Below, in pieces: positions 7,061 to 14,787 of a stretch of 46,415 nt of DNA. A program made the position numbers and the translations under genes. This DNA comes from Phaeobacter sp. HF9A. Lineage in GTDB: Bacteria > Pseudomonadota > Alphaproteobacteria > Rhodobacterales > Rhodobacteraceae. A model generated the notes under the pieces. The model ran no database searches, was not told the DNA's origin, and worked only from the letters and a program-made list of their open reading frames with translations. Within the stretch, counting starts at the first letter, position 1, and each line of letters opens with the position of its first letter. Where the stretch lies: assembly GCF_011806385.1 (NCBI RefSeq), contig NZ_JAATOX010000020.1, forward strand, positions 1 through 46,415. The letters run 5' to 3'.

Positions 7061-10000
7061 GCCGCCTTGTCCTGACCCTCTGTCTTGTCTTGCTGGCCGG
7101 TCCTGCCGCCGCCGATCCGATCAGCGCGATTGCAACGGTGATTACGGCGGTCTTCGGGACTGCGCCCGCTGCTGCCGCCGTCGCGGCCCAGTTTGTTCTG
7201 CGCAGCCTGGTCAAGGCGGGGATTTCCCTGCTGGTGGCCAAGATCCGGCAGCGCAAGCAAAAAACGCCGGGGATCCAGGCGAGCCATACCACCACCGGCG
7301 GCACCGATCCGCAGGCGACGATCCTCGGGCGTTTTGCCACCAAGGGGCACCTTGTCTATCAGAACTGCCATTCCGAAAACAACAAGTGGCTGGTGCATGT
7401 GGTCGAGCTGGGGGACCTTCCCGGCGCGACCCTGCGCCGCCTGATCATCGACGGCGACTATTCGGAGCTGGGCGAAGATAACGGCGGTTCCGGTCGCCCT
7501 ATCGAGTCCAAACTCGATGACGGCAGGCCCTATGGTTTTATCCAGTATTTTGACGGCAGCCAGACCACGGCCTCCTCCTATCTGGTTGAGAAGTTCGGTG
7601 CCGACCCGGAGCGGCCCTGGACCGAAGACCATATTCTGACCGGCACCTGCTACGCGATCTTGTCCTTTCACCGCGAGGACCGGGTGTACCCCAATGGGGT
7701 GCCGAGCTACGCCTTCGAGATCGACGGCCCGCCGCTCTATGATCCGCGTCAGGACAGCACCGCCGGGGGCGCTGGCGACCAGCGGTTTAACGACCCTTCA
7801 ACATGGGGTCAAAGCGACAACCTCATGGTGATCGCCTACAACATTCTGCGCGGCCTGACGCTGCCGGATGGGCGGATCTGGGGCGGCGGCTACGGGGCCG
7901 GGGATCTGCCCTACACGGAGTGGGCGGCAGCGATGGATGCCTGCGATCTGCCCACCGGGGCCAACAACCGGGCGCAGTTTACTGGTGGTTTTGAGGTCAA
8001 ATTTGAAGAGACCCCGGCGGATATTCTGGAGGAGCTGTTCTCCGCCGCCAATGCCCAGATCGTGGAAATGGGGGGCTATTGGGTCCCGCTGGTGGGCAGC
8101 GCCAGCAGCACCGTGGCGCAGGTCAGCGACGACGATTTGCTTGTGTCCGAGGGCTGGCAGCATGATCCGTTCCCCGGCCTTGAAAACACCTTCAACGCTG
8201 TAACGATCACCCACAGCAGCCCGGCCTCGCTCTGGGAAGCCTCAACGCTGGAGACCATCGTCAAAGAGGATTGGGTGGCAGAGGATGGCCGCCAGAAGCT
8301 CTTTGAGCTGCGCCTGCCGATGGTCTACCGCCCGCAGCAGGCGCGCCAGCTTGCCAATGCGCTTCTCTTGGAAAACCGCCGCTTTCGCAGCCACCGCCTG
8401 CCCTTGCCGGGGGAATACGCCCGGCTGCGCCCGCTCCAGAACATCGCGCTGACGCTGTCGGATTATGGCTATGACGGCAAGACCTTCCGCATCACCGAGG
8501 TCGCCTATGACCTTCAGACGCTGAATGTCGCGCTGTCGCTGCGCGAGACCGACCCTGCGGATTTTGACCCGGATGCAGGGCTGGAGCTGCCGGAGCTGCC
8601 CCGTTCCACCGGGCCGGTGACGGCGACGGATGCCGGGGTGCTGGGCTTTGCGGTGGCCGGGGAAGTGGTCACCAATGCGGCCAGCGCGCCGCAGGCGCCC
8701 GCGATCCGCATCACCTGGAGCGATGAGCTTGCCAGTACCTGCACGGGGCTCGCCTTCCAGATCCGGGTGCAGGGGCAGGCGGAGGCCGACACCGTCAGCA
8801 CCGCTGATGTGGTGACGGGGTCTTATCGCCACCAGCCGGTGCAGCCCGACACGCTTTATGAGGTGCGCGCCAAGGCTATCGCGCGGAGGCGGCAGACCTC
8901 CTGGAGCACCTGGCTGCCGGTCAGCACCCCGGATGTGCGGATCGCCCCCGACCTGCTGGACGATACGGTCTGGGACGCGATCAGCGCCGACGCCAGCGCC
9001 ACAGCCGCCGCGCTGGACGCGGAGCTGACAACGGAGGTGATCGCGCCGATTGCCCGCGATCTGGAGCTGCGCAATGTCGGACAGCGCACGGTGGCCGAGG
9101 CGCTGGCGATGATTGGTGACCAGGTGCTCTGGGCGATCACCCGGCTGGCGGATGTCGACGGGCGGCTGGCGGATGCGGGCATTGTGCTGGACCCCGAGAC
9201 CGGCAAGGTGCGGATCTACGCGGTGGAGCAGGAGGCCGAGCGGATCAGCGAGGCGGAGATCCGGCTGAATGCGGCGGAGGCGTCCTTGTCTCTGTCCGCC
9301 ACTCAGGCCTGGGTCAACGCGCAAATCTCGCTGGCGCTGCTGGACCCGACGCAGATCCCGCTGGTTGAGGATCTGCAATTGCAGGTGAACCAGGTGCAGG
9401 TGGATCTGGACGCGGTGCAGGCCGATCTGGCGCTGACCGCCTCGCAGACCGAGGTCGATGGTCTGGGCGTGCGCCTCTCCACCGCCGAGGCAGATCTGGA
9501 CGCCGCCGAGGCCGCGATTGCCCTGAAGGCGGAACAGTCTCAGTTTGAGGACCTGCAAGGCCGGGTGCAGACCGCAGAGGTGCAGATCAGCGCGCTGGAT
9601 GGCGGGCAAATCGTGCAGACGGTGGCCGATACGCGGCACCTCCTGGACGCGGCGGAGGTTGCCGCCACGCAGACGCTGGCGAGCCTGTTGCAGGCCCATG
9701 ATGAGGGCGCGCGCATCCGCCAGGACATTGCCTATGCGACGCAGGATCTGCGCGCCCGTGTGGATGAGGACCGGGTGGCTGAAGCGGCCCGCGCGGTTGC
9801 CCTGGGGGCCTCCATCGACAATGCGGTGGCGCTGGTACAGGCGGAAACTCTGGCCCGCGCCCAGGCGGATGATGCGCTGGCGTCGGATGTGGTGACGCTG
9901 GACGCGCGTCTTGACGGTGCGGAGGGGGAAATCGCGGGGCAGGCGCAGGCGCAGGTGCAGACCGCCGCGCGTGTGACCACGCTGGAGGGCACCACCACCA

Positions 10001-11019
10001 GCCAGGCGCAGTCGATTGCCTCGCTGTCTGCTCGTTTGGAGAGCGCCGAGGATGTGCAGGGCGACCAGGCGACGGTGGTGCAATCACTGACCGTGCGCAT
10101 GTCCAACGCCGAGGAGAATGTTTCCGCGCAGGCGCAATCCATCGCATCGCTCAGCACCACCGTGGGGGAGAACAGCTCCACCGTGGAAACGGTCTCCGAG
10201 AGCGTGGACGGGATGCTGGGGCGGCACATGCTGCGGGTCAATGTGAACGGCGTGGCCACCGGCATGGTGATCGCATCTGAGGCGGGCGACAATGGCGCGG
10301 TGAGCAGTTCCATCGCCTTTTCGGCGGATGCCTTTACCATCTCCTCCCCCGGCGGCGCGCAGTCCACATCGCCCTTTGCGGTCTATACCTCGGGCCGCAC
10401 CATCGGCGGGATCTACTATCCGGCGGGCGTCTATCTGGAGCGCGCTTATATCGGGCAGGCCGCCATCGGGCGGGGGCAGATCACTGACACGCTCCAGTCT
10501 GACAACTACGCAGAAGATGGCGACGGCCGTCCGACCGCCGGGCTGAAACTGGACTTCTCGGCTGGTGAGCTGAAGGCATTCGGTGCGATCATTTCCCGCG
10601 ATCAGGTGCTGGCGTCGGGGTCCTTCTCCTACGGTGGGCAGATCGGCAACGGCGCGGTGTTCCGGTTTGTGAACACCGGGATCCGCGTGTCGTCGAGCGA
10701 TGTGCGCTCTGTCACCGAGGCTTCTTTGGTTGTCGAGGCGGGCATCAAGACATTCAGCCATGCGGCCAGTGGCTTTGATCCCAACAATTCATGGTGGTGC
10801 GCCAAATGTACCATCCTGAACGGCCCGCGCTGGTACGGGTTCAACGCCAGCCGCCCGCAACCCGCCGTCAGTTACCGCCAGGACCCGGCGGATCTTGTCG
10901 ATCCCTATTGGGCGACCGGCGTCGACCAGCGCGTCTGGCTGGAAATCGAGGTTGTCCTGGAGGGCATCCCCTGGATCGAAAACCCCACCATCGAGTGGAT
11001 CGTCAAACAGGTCACATAA
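7057..11019 (+). CDS. Large tail-tip / host specificity protein (J- or megatron-like)
   Basis: A 1320-residue tail-tip protein. The N-terminus (MSRLVLTLCLVLLAGPAAADP) looks like a cleavable secretion signal and is followed by another hydrophobic stretch to about residue 60. Residues about 70-500 form the tail-hub-like part, and residues about 535-640 resemble a fibronectin type III domain (PAIRITWSDELAS...YEVRAKAI). Residues about 700-1050 are alanine-rich coiled coil with recurring SQAQSIASL units, and the C-terminus is strand-rich and probably contacts the host. Such proteins form the central spike and decide host range. The start overlaps the DUF6950 stop. Confidence 0.85.
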   Translation: MSRLVLTLCLVLLAGPAAADPISAIATVITAVFGTAPAAAAVAAQFVLRSLVKAGISLLVAKIRQRKQKTPGIQASHTTTGGTDPQATILGRFATKGHLVYQNCHSENNKWLVHVVELGDLPGATLRRLIIDGDYSELGEDNGGSGRPIESKLDDGRPYGFIQYFDGSQTTASSYLVEKFGADPERPWTEDHILTGTCYAILSFHREDRVYPNGVPSYAFEIDGPPLYDPRQDSTAGGAGDQRFNDPSTWGQSDNLMVIAYNILRGLTLPDGRIWGGGYGAGDLPYTEWAAAMDACDLPTGANNRAQFTGGFEVKFEETPADILEELFSAANAQIVEMGGYWVPLVGSASSTVAQVSDDDLLVSEGWQHDPFPGLENTFNAVTITHSSPASLWEASTLETIVKEDWVAEDGRQKLFELRLPMVYRPQQARQLANALLLENRRFRSHRLPLPGEYARLRPLQNIALTLSDYGYDGKTFRITEVAYDLQTLNVALSLRETDPADFDPDAGLELPELPRSTGPVTATDAGVLGFAVAGEVVTNAASAPQAPAIRITWSDELASTCTGLAFQIRVQGQAEADTVSTADVVTGSYRHQPVQPDTLYEVRAKAIARRRQTSWSTWLPVSTPDVRIAPDLLDDTVWDAISADASATAAALDAELTTEVIAPIARDLELRNVGQRTVAEALAMIGDQVLWAITRLADVDGRLADAGIVLDPETGKVRIYAVEQEAERISEAEIRLNAAEASLSLSATQAWVNAQISLALLDPTQIPLVEDLQLQVNQVQVDLDAVQADLALTASQTEVDGLGVRLSTAEADLDAAEAAIALKAEQSQFEDLQGRVQTAEVQISALDGGQIVQTVADTRHLLDAAEVAATQTLASLLQAHDEGARIRQDIAYATQDLRARVDEDRVAEAARAVALGASIDNAVALVQAETLARAQADDALASDVVTLDARLDGAEGEIAGQAQAQVQTAARVTTLEGTTTSQAQSIASLSARLESAEDVQGDQATVVQSLTVRMSNAEENVSAQAQSIASLSTTVGENSSTVETVSESVDGMLGRHMLRVNVNGVATGMVIASEAGDNGAVSSSIAFSADAFTISSPGGAQSTSPFAVYTSGRTIGGIYYPAGVYLERAYIGQAAIGRGQITDTLQSDNYAEDGDGRPTAGLKLDFSAGELKAFGAIISRDQVLASGSFSYGGQIGNGAVFRFVNTGIRVSSSDVRSVTEASLVVEAGIKTFSHAASGFDPNNSWWCAKCTILNGPRWYGFNASRPQPAVSYRQDPADLVDPYWATGVDQRVWLEIEVVLEGIPWIENPTIEWIVKQVT

Positions 11020-11030
11020 GGAGGCTATAA

Positions 11031-12878
11031 ATGGCATGGGTTTCAACGGGCACGGTGAACGTGACCAATGGCAGCACTACCGTGACCGGCACCGGCACCA
11101 GCTGGTTCGGGGCGCTGCAAAATGGGTGGGGTTTTGTCGGGCCTGACGGGCGGGTCTACGAGATCCTGACGGTGGATGATGCCACCGCCCTGACGCTCAA
11201 GACGACGTATCAGGGCGCAACGGCGGCGGGGCAGATCTATGCCGCCTTCCCGACCGGGTCGCTGTCGGCGGATCTTGCAGCCTCGGTGCAGGCGCTGGTC
11301 GCCAACCACCAGGGCGTCTTTGACACCGTGGGGCAGGGGCGGTTTACCGGCGATGTGGTGTTTGATGCAGACCGTGACACCGGCATGGGCAACCCAAGCT
11401 CCAATGAGGTCGCGCTGAAGGCTGGCGGTGATTGGCAATTGCGCCTGAAGGCTGGGCAGGCTTCGGGTGCGGCGGTGCAGGCAAGCCCGGATGACACCAC
11501 CGCCGGGCGCTTGATGAAAGTCGGCGCGTTTGGACTGGGTGGCAATGCGTTAATTCCTCCGAACAACGATCTGAATGACATTGGAGCGACAACTGGTCTT
11601 TGGCGTGGCGGGGAAGCTGGGATTGCAAACAGCCCACCAGCCGGTCCTGTTATTGTGCAGCACCTTGTACGCTCAACTGATGCTTACGTGCAGATTGCTG
11701 TGACGAGAGGACATGAAGCTCAACAAATGTTTGTACGCCATAAAACCCAGACCTATGGTTGGTCGGATTGGGAAAAGGCCGTCATGCTCGATGGCTCGGG
11801 TATTCTTCCCGACAACATAGAAATTCGAAACTCTGGCCCATATCTTTCGCTGACTGACCAGGACACTGGCGTTAAGCACACGATCAGCGCCAACAGCACC
11901 GCCGGGCATTTGTACATCAAGACCGATCCTGCGGAAAACATGCCCAATTCCGCCCTGCTGATCGAAACCGGCGGCGCGCGTCAGATGGCGATTTCGAAAG
12001 ATGAGATTGATATAAACGTACCAATTGGGACGTATCTTGGCATTGGCGTAGCCGCCCAGTCACCGGCTACCGCGCTGCACATCAAAGGCACTGGCGTCAC
12101 CGATAGTAAAATGACGGTTGAGCGCTCCGGCGTGACGGGTGCGGTCGGTGTTGTATCGCAAGATCTTCTATTGAACGGTACGGGTAGCACAGGGACAAAC
12201 GGCGGTATCAATTTTTATTCCGGGGGCGGGTCGAGTATGCGCCTTGCGCCTGACGGTACGTTGCGCCCTGCCAATGATGGCACGCAGAACTTGGGCAACG
12301 CATCGTATCGGTGGGATGTTGTTTATGCTTCTACAGGTGCAATCAATACGTCCGACGCGCGCACCAAGACCGACATTCAAGACTTGGACGAAGCCGAACG
12401 TCGCGCCGCGATCAAGGCAAAAGGTCTGCTGAAGAAATACCGCCTGCGAGATGCCGTAGCCAAGAAGGGCGACGCTGCCCGCTGGCACTTTGGTATCATT
12501 GCCCAAGAGCTTGCAGCCGCCTTTGAGGACGAGGGTTTGGATCCGTGGCGATACGGTGTGCTGTGCTGGGATGAATGGTGGTCAGCTGAGTTCGAAATCC
12601 CTGCTGAGACAGCCCCCATTATGCGCGAGGTGGTTGAGCGTGTTGTTCACACATATCCGGTTTTGGACGAAGCCGGGGAGCCGACCGGCGAGACGCGCGA
12701 AAAGGTCGAAGAGGTGCGAAAGAAGGTCGACACAGGCGAGGTTAAAATCGTCGAACCGGCCCGCACGGAATTGCGAAAATACGACCGTGAAGAGGACGCC
12801 CCAGAGGGGGCCGAATATCACAACCGGCAAGGTGTGCGCTATGACGAGCTGTTCGCCTTTATCCTCGCAGCACTCTGA
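11031..12878 (+). CDS. Tail fibre with C-terminal S74 self-cleaving chaperone
   Basis: A 615-residue protein with AGGAGG upstream. The N-terminal 90 residues form a phage-specific attachment domain (VSTGTVNVTNGSTTVTGTGTSW). Residues about 180-255 resemble a pyocin-knob domain, ending GWSDWEKAVML. From about 435 an intramolecular chaperone of endosialidase (peptidase S74) begins. Ser441 and Lys446 in TSDARTK match the Ser/Lys dyad of this family, so the last 175 residues should be cut off after trimer folding. DNA for roughly 11,530-12,330 is visibly poorer in G+C than the flanks, which suggests an exchanged receptor-binding segment. Confidence 0.85.
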   Translation: MAWVSTGTVNVTNGSTTVTGTGTSWFGALQNGWGFVGPDGRVYEILTVDDATALTLKTTYQGATAAGQIYAAFPTGSLSADLAASVQALVANHQGVFDTVGQGRFTGDVVFDADRDTGMGNPSSNEVALKAGGDWQLRLKAGQASGAAVQASPDDTTAGRLMKVGAFGLGGNALIPPNNDLNDIGATTGLWRGGEAGIANSPPAGPVIVQHLVRSTDAYVQIAVTRGHEAQQMFVRHKTQTYGWSDWEKAVMLDGSGILPDNIEIRNSGPYLSLTDQDTGVKHTISANSTAGHLYIKTDPAENMPNSALLIETGGARQMAISKDEIDINVPIGTYLGIGVAAQSPATALHIKGTGVTDSKMTVERSGVTGAVGVVSQDLLLNGTGSTGTNGGINFYSGGGSSMRLAPDGTLRPANDGTQNLGNASYRWDVVYASTGAINTSDARTKTDIQDLDEAERRAAIKAKGLLKKYRLRDAVAKKGDAARWHFGIIAQELAAAFEDEGLDPWRYGVLCWDEWWSAEFEIPAETAPIMREVVERVVHTYPVLDEAGEPTGETREKVEEVRKKVDTGEVKIVEPARTELRKYDREEDAPEGAEYHNRQGVRYDELFAFILAAL

Positions 12879-12887
12879 GGCCATCCC

Positions 12888-13244
12888 ATGACCATGATTG
12901 AAAACAGCGACCGGGGGATCATCTTGAACAAATCCCTCGCCTGGACCGTGGCCTGCGGTCTGGTTGGCGCAGGGCTTTGAGTGGGCATTCAGGTTGCAAC
13001 CCTGCGCGGTGAGACCAAAAGTCTCGCGGGCGGCTCCAGTGACCTGATCGACGCGCTGGCCGCCGCGCGTTCCATTCCCGCGCTGGAGATGGCGCAGCGG
13101 ATCCAGAGCAAGCGGGATGAATACCGGACGGTCTATATCGTGACGACAGCCCACCGCCACCAGTTGTTGCAGCAGATCGAAACCGCGACCGACCTTCAGG
13201 AGCTGCAAGCCCTCGACCTCGATGCAGGCTGGCCGCTGGCCTGA
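12888..13244 (+). pseudogene. Small phage membrane protein gene, interrupted by in-frame TGA
   Basis: ATG at 12,888 follows GAGG. The frame reads a polar start and a hydrophobic segment (SLAWTVACGLVGAGL), meets TGA at 12,978-12,980, then continues in the same frame for 87 codons (VGIQVATLRGETK...) to TGA at 13,242-13,244. A TGG-to-TGA change would explain the break inside one 118-residue membrane-anchored protein. A GTG follows the stop directly, so reinitiation could yield the soluble part. The place after the fibre gene suggests a lysis or accessory role, but no family is recognised. Confidence 0.65.
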
Positions 13245-13261
13245 CGTCACCCCTGCCTTAG

Positions 13262-13281
13262 AGGGGGCTTAAACGCCCCTT
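13262..13281 (+). terminator. Weak GC-rich hairpin after the late operon
   Basis: GGGGC and GCCCC pair around a TTAAAC loop, with two weaker closing pairs. There is no T-run behind it, so it is at best a poor intrinsic terminator. It lies between the interrupted gene and the last small phage gene. Confidence 0.3.
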
Positions 13282-13321
13282 CAATCCCACCTCAGCCCAC
13301 ATTGAACCCGGAGCCGCTTTC

Positions 13322-13516
13322 ATGGATCTTTCGCAGACTATTCTGGTCATCGACGTGCAGACGCTTCTGGCATTCCTTGCGGGTGCCCTGTTCTGCCGCA
13401 TTTGCCGCAGAGGAGGGGCTGATCGCGATCAGGCGGCGGGGCGGGGTGCGCCAGTCGCTCGCCCCACGGCATACCCGCCCGGCTTCACGCCTCCCCCGCC
13501 AAAGCCCAAGCAGTAG
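13322..13516 (+). CDS. Small membrane protein at prophage right end
   Basis: ATG at 13,322 opens 64 codons. The product begins MDLSQTILVIDVQTLLAFLAGALFCRICRR, one probable membrane segment followed by arginines. It then has a polar, proline-rich tail ending PPPPKPKQ. It is the last reading frame before the end repeats. Size and layout would suit a holin-like, spanin-like or other envelope-associated accessory protein, but no family is recognised. GGAG lies about 9 bases before the start (CCCGGAGCC). Confidence 0.55.
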   Translation: MDLSQTILVIDVQTLLAFLAGALFCRICRRGGADRDQAAGRGAPVARPTAYPPGFTPPPPKPKQ

Positions 13517-13545
13517 CCCGCCTCAGCCCAAAATCTGGTTGCTGT

Positions 13546-13638
13546 AAAAAAGTCTGTAATTCACTGCAAGAAAGTCCGTCACGCTACAGTAAAAAAGTCC
13601 GTCACGCTACACACGCTACAGTCACGCTACAGTCACGC
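13546..13638 (+). repeat. Tandem end repeats, probable transposase-binding sites of a Mu-like phage
   Basis: Three related units of about 20 bases occur at 13,546-13,568 (diverged), 13,570-13,588 and 13,591-13,611. Each has an A-tract, GTCCGTC or a variant, and ends in CA (TGCA, TACA, TACA). They are followed by shorter copies CACGCTACA (13,612-13,620), GTCACGCTACA (13,621-13,631) and GTCACGC (13,632-13,638). An A/T-run followed by a conserved arm ending in CA is the layout of Mu right-end sites R1-R3. The exact last phage base cannot be fixed from one end. Confidence 0.6.
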
Positions 13639-13645
13639 AAAATCC

Positions 13646-13692
13646 CATGGGAAAACATGGGCGGCATGGGAAAGCATGGCCCTTCCATGGGT
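13646..13692 (+). promoter_or_regulatory. Probable MraZ operator (five phased TGGGN words)
   Basis: CATGG words start at 13,646, 13,656, 13,665, 13,675 and 13,686. Read as MraZ boxes they are TGGGA (13,648), TGGGC (13,658), TGGGA (13,667), TGGCC (13,677) and TGGGT (13,688), spaced 10, 9, 10 and 11 bases. MraZ of E. coli binds TGGGN repeats separated by five bases upstream of its own operon. The next gene on this strand is mraZ. The gap to its start, almost 600 bases, is long, so promoter position is uncertain. Confidence 0.65.
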
Positions 13693-13707
13693 TTGGCTTG
13701 CTGCGAA

Positions 13708-13725
13708 TCACCTCCCGGGAGGTGA
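13708..13725. promoter_or_regulatory. 18-base perfect palindrome near mra operator
   Basis: TCACCTCCCGGGAGGTGA is identical on both strands and starts 15 bases after the last TGGGN word. It could be a dimeric regulator site or a hairpin in the transcript. It contains an AGGAGG-like purine tract (GGGAGGTGA), but no reading frame starts behind it. No regulator can be named. Confidence 0.4.
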
Positions 13726-14280
13726 GCCACGGGAAATATGGCGTTTTTCCGGCTTTGGTTGGGAACTTAAGGCGAACAAATTGCGGCGATCTGTTTCGGG
13801 CTGCAAATTTCTGGGAAATCAGGGGAAGTTCTTCGCGTCGTCGGGTTCGCCTACATATGGTGTCGTGGTTAATTTTTTCCACCACATCCTGCCGGCTATT
13901 CGGTTTTCCTCTTGAAGCGGCTGTTCAGATCGGACTCGGTTCAGGCGAATCTTCCTGAACGAAGGGTAAAAATCCCTTGCGGGACCATCTATTCCCATAG
14001 TATCCCTTATTCATCGGATGAGAACGAAGAGCACGGGGCACAAAACGACCCCAACCTTACAAAACGGCAGGTTTCATACAGGCCTTCGCTTTCACCAAAA
14101 CAAGAGATCCGGCGCGCGAGCGAGCAGACATCCCCCCAGGTGGCGCGCGCAGTCGGACACCCCGCATAGCGGGTCAAGGCGGCGGGTTGATCAGTGGCAG
14201 CGGATCAACTCGCCCCTTTTGGTTTCAGGCTCCTGAATTGGGGCAAAGGCAACGCGAGGGACGCGGAAAGGGACGGCAGA

Positions 14281-14784
14281 GTGGGCCGCAGGTTCAGAGG
14301 CGAGAGCCACCACAAGGTGGACAGCAAGGGGCGGGTGTCTATCCCGGCTTCCTTTCGCCGTGTGCTGGAGGCCTCCGACCCGAACTGGCAGCCCGGCGAC
14401 AGCCCCGAACTGGTGATTGTTTACGGCGATCACCGCCGCCAATATCTGGAGTGCTATACGATGGAGGCGATCGAGGAAGTCGACGCCAAGATCGCCGCCC
14501 TGCCGCGCGGCTCCAAGGGGCGCAAGATCCTGGAGCGCATGTTCAACGGCCAATCCTTGCCCACCAATGTCGATGAAACCGGCCGCCTTGTGCTGCCGGC
14601 GAAATTGCGCCAGAAGATCGGGCTTGAGGCGGAGGCCTTCTTTATTGCCTCAGGCGACACCTTTCAGATCTGGAAGCCCGAGACCTACGAAGAGGTCGAG
14701 ATGGCCGAAGCCGAGAAGCTGATGGAAGAGCTGCCCGAAGACTTCGATCCCCTGGAATTCCTAGACGGCGCCGGAGGCGCATAA
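14281..14784 (+). CDS. mraZ: Transcriptional regulator MraZ
   Basis: A 167-residue protein with two SpoVT/AbrB-like DNA-binding repeats. The first is at residues about 10-55 (VDSKGRVSIPASFRRV), the second at about 93-140 (VDETGRLVLPAKLRQKIGL). MraZ forms a ring that binds TGGGN repeats and represses the dcw operon it heads. I chose GTG 14,281 because family members begin (V/M)GRRFRGE; the open frame extends back to ATG 14,194, but that stretch is unlike the family. rsmH follows after three bases. The TGGGN cluster at 13,646-13,692 is the likely target. Confidence 0.95.
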   Translation: MGRRFRGESHHKVDSKGRVSIPASFRRVLEASDPNWQPGDSPELVIVYGDHRRQYLECYTMEAIEEVDAKIAALPRGSKGRKILERMFNGQSLPTNVDETGRLVLPAKLRQKIGLEAEAFFIASGDTFQIWKPETYEEVEMAEAEKLMEELPEDFDPLEFLDGAGGA

Positions 14785-14787
14785 CCT

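Larger units (their letters stand above)
1..13611. mobile_element. Right-hand part of a Mu-like siphovirus prophage
   Basis: A continuous block of + strand late phage genes runs from the window edge to the repeats near 13,546-13,638. Genes resembling Mu gp36 (DUF1320) and gp37, followed by a lambda-like siphovirus tail module, is the arrangement known from Mu-like transposable phages of Rhodobacter such as RcapMu. Transposase, capsid and packaging genes would lie to the left, outside the window, so the Mu-like assignment rests on the two Mu-type genes and the end repeats. The right boundary at 13,611 is inferred; 13,620 or 13,631 are also possible. No integrase or tRNA attachment site is visible at this end. 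Confidence 0.8.
13517..14280. other. Non-coding junction: phage end, mra operator and long leader
   Basis: These 764 bases between the last phage gene and mraZ hold no convincing gene. They contain, in order, the GTCACGCTACA repeats of the proposed phage end (13,546-13,638), five phased TGGGN words (13,648-13,692), an 18-base palindrome (13,708-13,725) and a long tract without clear structure. Near 14,160-14,175 there is a short hairpin (CCCGC-ATA-GCGGG) without a T-run. Several ORFs of 60-130 codons cross the area, but they lack ribosome sites and recognisable protein character. Promoter elements could not be assigned with confidence. Confidence 0.6.

Noticed and set aside
8242..10083. 613-codon open frame on the minus strand
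   Set aside because: Shadow of the large tail-tip gene; low-complexity Arg/His/Gly sequence without family features.
12978..12980. TGA read as selenocysteine
   Set aside because: No selenocysteine insertion hairpin or selenoprotein family is apparent; a simple TGG to TGA change fits better.
13647..13958. 103-codon ORF (and 79-codon ORF from 13,676) upstream of mraZ
   Set aside because: They run through the TGGGN repeats and palindrome and give no protein-like sequence; no convincing ribosome site.
13640..14280. RNA gene (rnpB, tmRNA or 6S-like) ahead of mraZ
   Set aside because: I looked for conserved RNase P core sequence and other RNA hallmarks and did not find them.
14194..14280. N-terminally extended MraZ from ATG 14,194
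   Set aside because: The extra 29 residues have no counterpart in the family, which begins at GRRFRGE; GTG 14,281 fits.
14239..14285. MraZ boxes directly before the mraZ start
   Set aside because: TGGGG, AGGGA, AGGGA and TGGGC occur here, but spacing is irregular (about 12 to 18 bases), unlike the regular cluster at 13,648-13,692.
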